A stretch of DNA of 64,000 nt from Punica granatum (Eukaryota; Streptophyta; Magnoliopsida; Myrtales; Lythraceae): assembly GCF_007655135.1 (NCBI RefSeq), contig NC_045131.1:1302001-1366000 (forward strand), written 5' to 3'. This document shows, piece by piece, positions 56,518-64,000 of the stretch (the stretch's first letter is position 1; each line of letters starts with the position of its first letter). The position numbers and the translations under genes were made by a program. The notes beneath the pieces are model-generated. The model made no database searches. It had not been told where the DNA came from and saw only the letters and a program-made list of their open reading frames with translations.

Positions 56518-58130
56518 TGTGAATGAAAAGTGTCGAATTAATAACTACCTTTTAGTAAGAGTCCTTTGCTTGTCCTGCCTAATCAGCTATAAGATCAACA
56601 CATTAGTGATTCTTTCTGAAAAGTAAGGCCTATCATTAATAAGAGGAGCACCCAAATCCCTTATGAGTAGTTTGTTCAACAGAATTTCCTGAGATTACAA
56701 CTTATACCGGACAGGGGAAAAAAGATCATAAATCTATATGTTGAAAAGAATGTCGTACACATTGGTCAGTGAATATTTTAATTTAGCTAAGAATCAATTA
56801 CCCTGTTCAATTCTAAATTAAAGAGAACATTCAAGAAAGAAATCTGCATGATATTGGAATTCTGCAAACAATACCTCTAGTTGCTGCGCCTTCAGAGAGT
56901 AACTACAAGGATTAGAACCTGAAAGATAGGCAGAGAGAGAATCTGTTATCCCATCAACTTCTACAGTCACTGCCAGTCTCAGATTGTACATTTTATAACA
57001 GAACCTGCAGAAATGAAATCACAGATCATGGAAAAAATCGACAACAGAAGGACAAACATTTGAAACCTTAATCTTTGATATAATTCATTGAACTGTGACC
57101 TCACTTTTTAGTGACGAGACGAGACGCATATAAATGGTTCTCACATGTTATGATGAGACGCTGAGCAGACCTCAAAGTGTCTGAATCATGTCGCTCGTAA
57201 AGCGCACATTTCTGATTTATAGAGGAAAAGGAAAGAGGGGGGCGAGGGGGGAGGCGAAAGTTGTTTGTTCACTATCCAAGGAGCTTCCTTTAGCTTTCGG
57301 GTTCAGAATTTATATTGTGAATAATACAGCTGAAGGGTCCACATCCAGTGAAGGTGAAAAAGATGACAAAAAAGAAGAAGGTGGAATATATACATATACA
57401 ATTGTCTAATAAAGGTTGTCCAGATTATATAAAAACCTATAAAGAATGGTGCTTTGTACCCATTCTTTGAAAGCAACGACAACTTGAAAACTGTAGCAGA
57501 GGTCACGTTTCCATTTCCCATGGCAATGATAATCATGCAGTATCCCATGTATTCACTGGAACGGCCAACCACAATATCACACTTCTACCAGAATTTACAT
57601 CGTCCGCAACAACAAATACCAGCGAATAACATAACATATCCTAAAAGTTCATCTCATTGAGAAAAATCTCTTTTGGACAATGGCTGCAAGCCCGCGATTC
57701 GACGTGCCCACGAGATCGTAGGGAACGGCAGATTTATGAAAAGCATGGAGGCTTTAGTGATGCAAAAGGGACAGTAGGACACAAATTGAAATTACAAAAT
57801 GAAGCCCAAAAGGGGGCATCTTCTTCGATCGCATGGTCAATGGACAAGATCAACAGCCCCCCCAGATTACCTTTCCGAAGCAGATCCTCTCTCATTTCAC
57901 GACGAGGACGACGCCTCCCCCTCTTCGCGATGTGGGGGGAGGAAGAAGACAGGAACACACAAACTCCCCCACGAGAAGGGAGGGAGAAAACCGGGTTCGG
58001 GTAGGTGGGTCCGACGCAGTCGGATCCGAAAGCAATGGGCAAGCTAAATGTGCCCCCTCCTCCTGCCCTTTCTCTCTGTTCCTTCTCCTTCAACGGACCC
58101 CTGTTCTCCCTGCTCCGCTTATATTAGATA
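56518..58130 (-). promoter_or_regulatory. DUF1336 gene 5' region
   Basis: The region upstream of the start codon contains AT-rich, possibly intronic, DNA, then at 57830-58100 a purine-rich stretch on the gene strand that could be a first non-coding exon. TATA-like sequence (TAATATAAG on the minus strand) lies near 58118-58128. Evidence is compositional only. Confidence 0.3.
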
Positions 58131-61100
58131 GGTATAGATATTTAGGGAACCGATAAAAATTGTGAGGGATGACGGATCCCTCTTCCCCCCCATTTCGCGG
58201 TGAAATGGGGTCTGATCGTTCCAATTTCAGAGTTGTTAGAGAGAGAGAGAGAGCGGAAGAGGGGAGAGAGAGAGAGAGAGTAATGGCGTTGTCTGTCTTC
58301 TTCTACTCCCCTGTCTCTCTCTCCTTGAGTTTAGTTTTTCGGCCATTTTTGTGAGATTAAGCTCTCTGTTTCCTTTGTTTTTTTCGTTTGTTTTCTTTTC
58401 CCTGTCCGTCCCAGATTTAGCTGGCAATTGCATGAAAAACAAATAAATAAATAAATAAATAAGAAAACAAAAAAAAAAAGGCGCGCCCAATTCTCTATTA
58501 TTATTATTATTAAATTTTTGCCCCCCAAATCCCTAGTTTTCATTTCCAAATCCTTTTCTATTTTTTGGATAATTGTAATGTTTTCTCCATGTAGATTTGC
58601 AAATTGTTCACGAAACTTCCTTCTTTTTTCTTTTTTTCCGGTTGCAATGGGATAATTGCATTATTTTATCCATTTCGCTGGCAATTGCATGATATTTAAC
58701 AAAAATAAATAACATAAAAATTATATCTTGTTGCCTATTTTCTGGCCCCAATTTTCTAGTTTATATCTCCACATCCATTTGCACTATTGGATAATCGCAA
58801 CATTGTCTACTATTTCTACTCCATCCGGAAATGGTTCTTATTTTTGGGATTCGGTTACAAGTATTTTGAATAGAGTTATTATCAATATATAATAAGTTTG
58901 ATTCTTTCAGTCATAAACCAAACGGTAAATTTCTCGGATATTCAACCAATAAAAAAAGGTTATCGAGGCAAATATTTTCTGATTCGAATATATCCATATC
59001 CTGTGAATGATGTAAGAGGCAAATATAGACATGGGGAGGGCAAACTTAGAGTAGGAGTAGGTTTTTTCAGGGGGTAAAATAGAATTATGAATATGTTCGT
59101 GGTGAAAATTTGAACTGAATTTTTGTCCGAAAAGGATAAACATAAAATACGGATCTCCTCTCCTCGTTGTCCCCGCCATGCGGCCACAAGCAGCATCCAG
59201 CCACGTCATCACCTCTTAAAGCTCACGAGTTGATCTTTTCCTTTCAAATCAGTCTATTTATTTATTCTTTTTTGCTTTGGAGTTGTCGATAATTAATTTC
59301 GACATCGTTACTAAAAAAATTGAAATTGTAATTAATTTCGGAATTTTTTGGTATTTGGTGTTAAATATTGATACATTCTAAAAGTTTTTTAGAAAAAAAT
59401 ATTACTTTTCTGTTTTGGGTAGTGCTATACATTCTAAAGTGTAATGAAATAAAATGGAAAAAGAAAAGTAAGAAGTTGGCATTCTGCCATCATTGAAGTG
59501 AATATCCCATTAGTGGTGACAACTTGAAGAGAATATACAACTATATAGTTAAGTTTTGATTGCATCTCAAAAGTTGTCATTAGTAACTTACATCGAAAAT
59601 TGATCGTATCAAAGATCGAATTCCATACTTTAAATCGGGATGTAATGAACTGATTGCAAATCTTGCTTGAAGAGGTGGGTGTTTTATTACTCTAGAGGAA
59701 GCATCTCACATCATCCGTAGATCGTTGACTTGAATCCTAAGTCAACGCGATATTAAGTCTTGGGTGGACTTTAATTGATTTAACATTTATGTACAATGAT
59801 GATGATTTGGATGGATTTTATTGGGAAAACCAGACGGAATTAATAAGATATAGAACGTGCATGTGCTAATTATATACGTGAAATAAGCAAGGAATCGTGG
59901 ATTCCCACGTATCGAATTGACTCCCATTATGCTAAAAATTGCAATGCCAAATTGCCATTTAAATTAATTAATTCTCGAATTTAACTAGGTCCCCCTCAAC
60001 TATGCACACGTGCTGCTAGCTAGCTAATTAAGCTTAACACGTAAAGATGCGGTGAACTAATCTATCCTGATCGATAAAGTAAATATCATTTGTGATGGAT
60101 TATTGGCAAAGAACGCCCATAATTAATTATTGTATAATATTCGAAAAAATATATTATGGGAAGTCTTCCCATAATAAAATGTCATGGTAGAACTTTAATA
60201 TAGTGGACCTCCACGTTTCCGAATTTGACCCATGTATATATATATATTATTGCTCCTATAAGGGGACTGTATACCCTTCGACATCTATCATTGCATGGAT
60301 CATTATTGCTGAATAAATTGTAGAACCCGTTGTTTTTTTCCTTTTTCTTTTTTTATACCAATGATTTGACATAAATAATCAGGATTATTCAAGTGATTCA
60401 GTATTTATTTCACTGAAGAAAAGTTTATTGATTTTGAATATGAATAAAATTCACACTATGAGAACTTTATCCCTTAATACAGCGATCCAATTGCATTCTA
60501 AATTAATTAAGGTCATTGAGTTTTCCAATATCAGGTTATGCACGCTCAAAAAGAAAGTGATATAACATAAGAGAAGAGAGAGAGGCCAACATATAAGCGG
60601 GGGACATATGTATAATTATATGGCAGCTAAATAAAAGCTGCATGTGTTCCTTTCCCGCGAGAGAATGAAATAAATTCCAGATGGAAAGAACAACATATAA
60701 TATTATTTGGAAAAGCCTTTATGATGATTCATTCATAAGAACTGATAAAAAGTATTTCCAGAAAAAAAAAAGAAGAAGAAGAAGAAGAAAAGAGTATAAC
60801 AAGTAACATAATTTACATAAGAAAAAAGGGTGTACCCAACTTTCAAAAGAGCATTTCATTGCACGCATGCCATTCTACAGTTGATATGAACGAATGACTT
60901 CACAAATCAGTTCGTGCACATTTGTCCTTTATATATATATATATATATATATTCGTCCGTATATAAAATCTGGTTTTAGGCTTCAATCATTCATCCATCC
61001 ATGAAAATTCACAAGTTTGTGCCAAACATAACTTTCACTAGGAAAATAGAAAGAAAGAACCATTTGTTGCCGATTCCATGAAAACGTATAAATACTCGGT

Positions 61101-61930
61101 TGATATTCTATCTTATGCACATGCGATATGTGCATGAATTGAGCCCATGGACTTGATGTCGAAGTTAAAGATCAATGAAAACGACACAACAATTAACATT
61201 AGTTTTGTTTCAGTTAAAGGGACTCGATAATTAAAAAAAAAAGAAAAAGGAGTTACATTAATTAGACTGAGAATATTCCTTAATCAGTGTTAACAAAATT
61301 AAGTAGCAAAAACCATGAAATCTTATCTGCTAACTGATGTCACTTTGTAGCCTTGTTCTATAGGAATCATCGTTTAACATTAGAGCTCGACGAGACTGAT
61401 TAGGGTTTCCGACAATTTACGCACTGATCTTTGCTAGCTAAGGAAGTTAAAACTAATTAAGTTGTATGCATGTCTTCTGATTTAATACCAAAATATATAC
61501 TTAATTAATGATGGTTCTGGTTTATCTTTTTTCTTGGTCGGCCCTTAGCAATTAATCAGTGGTTCCCATCTGACAATATAAACGAAACTTGTGAATTAAT
61601 TGTTGAAGTAATTAATCAACCATCTATCTCTCTCCTCTCTCTCTCTCTATATATATACGTGTGTGCGCGTGTGTGAAAACAACATACGAGGTGGGTCTGG
61701 TTAGATGACCTCAGAACGCTCTGTTTCTCAATATAAATTTCTCGATTTTTTGAGTTTTTAACATTTTAAATTATCTTTTATTATGAAATTAGCAATAAAA
61801 TCTTTCGAAATTATTTTCAATTATAATATTTTATTTTAAAAAGATTGAAAATACCATAAAATCTTTTGGATATTATAGTGATCTCTAATTTAAGGCAATA
61901 TGAATTTTTTGAATGAAATTTTCTTTTTTT
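58131..61930. other. Intergenic, AT-rich, no gene recognised
   Basis: It contains GA runs at 58238-58280, an AAAT repeat at 58440-58461, an AT run at 60929-60951 and a CT run near 61628-61648. Open frames are short and lack any family signature. Confidence 0.6.
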
Positions 61931-61940
61931 TAAAAAAAAT

Positions 61941-62425
61941 TTCGGAATTATTTTTAATAAATAATATTTTTTAAAAATATATCTCATTATAAAATCTGAT
62001 TTCTTGATTTCTTTAATTTTTAGAATTTATATAACATAATGTATTTGAAATAAATGAGAAGATTTTATTATATGTGTAGATATTATTCAATAACCTTAAA
62101 TTTTTTAAAATTAGATTTAATATTTCGTCACATCAATATTAACATCAAATTAAATATACATTAACATATACTTTCTAAAAGGATTTCCTAGGTTTTCATT
62201 TATTTATATTTTCGGAATTATTTCTAATAAAAATATTTTTTTAAAGATATCTCATTATGAAATCTGTTTTCTTAATTTCTTTAATTTTTATAATTTAGAT
62301 AACATAATGCATTTGAAATAAATGAGAACATTTTATTGATCTTGAATTTTTTAAAATAAAAATTAATACTTCATCACATCAATATTAACATAAAAATAAG
62401 TATATATTAGTATATATAAATTTAT
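61941..62425 (+). repeat. AT-rich tandem duplication, 270-bp period
   Basis: Sequence from 61941 recurs from 62211. Shared blocks in order are TTCGGAATTATTT, ATATCTCATTAT, TTTCTTTAATTTTTA, GATAACATAATG/TATAACATAATG, TTTGAAATAAATGAGAA and TCACATCAATATTAACAT. Divergence is moderate. A weaker third relative may lie near 61790-61840. Confidence 0.75.
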
Positions 62426-63490
62426 ACATAATATAAATATACTTAATATATGGTTACGTGGCATCTTTTAGTATATATAAGTTCTATATTTTTCTAGATA
62501 TCTATTTTTAAAAGATTGATTACATAATATTTTTTAGTGTAGATCTATATGAGTTATATTTTATTTTCAAAAAACAAATCAGATTTGTTAACCAAAAAAG
62601 GAAAACAAACCATATTCTCTAGATTTTATATAATAATTATAAATAGGAATCATCATACACATACACATGGGCCTATTCAGATCTCAAACAATAGGTCTAC
62701 AACTAGACACGAGCTATCGAAACGTATGTCTATCCCTGGATGCAATTGAGTTGATTAAATTTATGCTTTGATTTTTTCTCATTTTTATCGTAATTTTTCA
62801 TTTTTTTTTATTTTTCTCTAATTTTTGTTTTTTTCCTTATATTCTTTCTCAATATTGGTGACGTGACTTTTATCTCTCGGAAGGCTACCCCTGTACGCAA
62901 GCTTTCAGAAAGTAAATTCCTTTACCACTAAAAGTGAAGAAAGTTATTTGTTTATTTTATTATTTTATTCCTTTTTTTTGACTTGAAAGGATTTTTCTTT
63001 TTAATTCTTAATTATAATTTCTTTTCAAATTGATATAATATTCTGTGTAACCTACGGGTTCTACGACTAGTATATATATATATATTTACATACGTACATA
63101 GTTGTAGTCAGGGCACATACGGACCACACAATGAAAATCATAGGATAGATAAATTAAGTTAATTATAATTAATTATTTAAAAAAATTAATGTAGGAAACT
63201 ATGGATGCACGATAAGAAAAGGATTGGCATATTCTATAAAGCAGCATCATAATTATATATATATATATGTCTATATACATGCATGGTGGTGATTCTCGAT
63301 CACGTGATAATGATCATGTATATGGATCAACTCAACGGGTAAAGCCTTATGACTATTAGAGAAGGCACGTCGCATGGAACCTATGTTATTTTGCTCTCAA
63401 AAAATTCGAGGAAATATTTCCAAACTTAGCTTGATAGGGCGTTCGGTTTGTCTGCCCTCCGTTCGATGATGACACAATAACTATCGGATC
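62426..63490. other. Intergenic, AT-rich, no gene recognised
   Basis: No coding signature. Several short AT runs occur (63070-63084, 63255-63268). Confidence 0.55.
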
Positions 63491-63494
63491 GAGG

Positions 63495-63695
63495 CAAGGG
63501 CGGAGCCAGAAATAATGTTTAGGGGGGCAAATTAAAAGTTTTGGGACAAAATTCAAATAATAAAATAATTCAGGGGGCATTGATTTTTTTTAGGGGCAAA
63601 AATTGAAATTTGTACAAATTTTTATGTGAAATCTTCAACAAATAAAAAAGTCAGGGGGGCAATTGCCCCATAGAGCCTTAATGGCTCCGCCCCTG
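63495..63695. mobile_element. hAT-type MITE with intact 8-bp target duplication
   Basis: A 201-bp non-coding element. The left end CAAGGGCGGAGCCAG and right end TGGCTCCGCCCCTG are inverted repeats, and both sides carry the identical 8-bp target duplication GATCGAGG (63487-63494 and 63696-63703). Ends of the CAGGGGCGGAGCCA type and 8-bp duplications are typical of hAT elements. The interior has several GGGGGCAA-type blocks and no open frame. Confidence 0.85.
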
Positions 63696-63719
63696 GATCG
63701 AGGGCTGCATGTAGACTTA

Positions 63720-63951
63720 GGTTGCGTTTGGTTTCATAGTAGGATTTTAAAATCAGATTTTAATTTTGATTTTGAGTGGTATAAATGGGGCCCATCCTTT
63801 GACTTTGTATGAGTTATGTTGTTTTGTTGTGGAAAAAAGTGGTATAAATGGGGCCCACTCTTTGACTTTGTATGAGTTATTTTATTTTGTAGTGGGTAAA
63901 GTTAAGTTAGAATTGTGATTCTAAAATAATATTGGGAAACCAAACATGCCC
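63720..63951. mobile_element. 232-bp MITE (family C), copy 2
   Basis: Same length and structure as the copy at 33187-33418: left end GGTTGCGTTTGGTTT, two internal units with GTATAAATGGGGCCCA and CTTTGACTTTGTATGAGTTA, right end AAACCAAACATGCCC, flanked by TTA on both sides. It begins 16 bases after the target duplication of the hAT MITE. Confidence 0.75.
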
Positions 63952-64000
63952 TTAAAATCGCTTACTACAATCTCCTCTGATCACTTGGATCAGCCCATTC

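Noticed and set aside
1..64000. CRISPR arrays, tRNA or rRNA genes, NLR genes, endogenous viral sequences
   Set aside because: Looked for and not seen. Repeats are microsatellites, MITEs, SINE-like elements and a LINE relic. A small tRNA could be missed without a covariance-model search.

Overview
This is a gene-bearing segment of a eudicot plant nuclear genome. Genes have many short introns with GT..AG borders, intergenic DNA is AT-rich, microsatellites of the (AT)n, (GA)n and (TTA)n type are common, and there are relics of an L1-type LINE, SINE-like elements and several MITE families. Every protein-coding gene that could be recognised belongs to a land-plant family. Protein similarity is closest to rosids such as Arabidopsis, but the species cannot be fixed from the sequence. 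Homologies below are judged from remembered family sequences; no search was run. Splice models were built by hand from GT/AG borders, reading-frame continuity and family conservation.

Layout. 1-6.2 kb: gene-poor DNA with a SINE-like element, a decayed LINE and a MITE. 6.8-12.1 kb (+): cyclic nucleotide-gated channel CNGC2 (DND1 type). 13.2-18.5 kb (+): ubiquitin E4 factor UFD2/MUSE3 with a C-terminal U-box. 20.0-23.2 kb (-): SpoU/TrmH-type RNA methyltransferase. 23.8-26.4 kb (-): DUF863 protein. 27.4-31.0 kb: intergenic. 31.0-31.9 kb (-): YqgE/AlgH (DUF179) protein. 34.1-35.9 kb (-): intronless E-class PPR protein. 37.3-40.5 kb (+): plastid chorismate mutase CM1. 42.3-43.8 kb (+): early-nodulin-like phytocyanin. 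45.2-47.8 kb (+): BFA1-like DUF3598 factor for chloroplast ATP synthase. 49.2-51.7 kb (+): group I WRKY (WRKY3/4 type). 53.6-56.5 kb (-): DUF1336 (EDR2 C-terminal) protein with a myristoylation-type N-terminus. 58-64 kb: AT-rich DNA without recognisable genes, ending in a well-preserved hAT-type MITE and a second MITE.

The most informative observation is gene order. The eleven genes look like an interleave of three Arabidopsis neighbourhoods (At5g15350-15410, At3g29180-29240, At1g13940-13960; locus tags from memory), each kept in consistent order. This window therefore resembles the less fractionated form of an ancestral eudicot block. Functionally there is an immunity-linked pair (CNGC2 and UFD2/MUSE3) and a group of nuclear genes for plastid proteins (CM1, BFA1, probably the DUF179 protein). 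No operon-like organisation, CRISPR, prophage or viral insertion was seen. No wholly undescribed system was found. The points worth following are an in-frame 87-nt intron candidate in the DUF179 gene, a G-N-D selectivity filter in CNGC2, a two-copy SINE-like family, and MITEs with readable target-site duplications.
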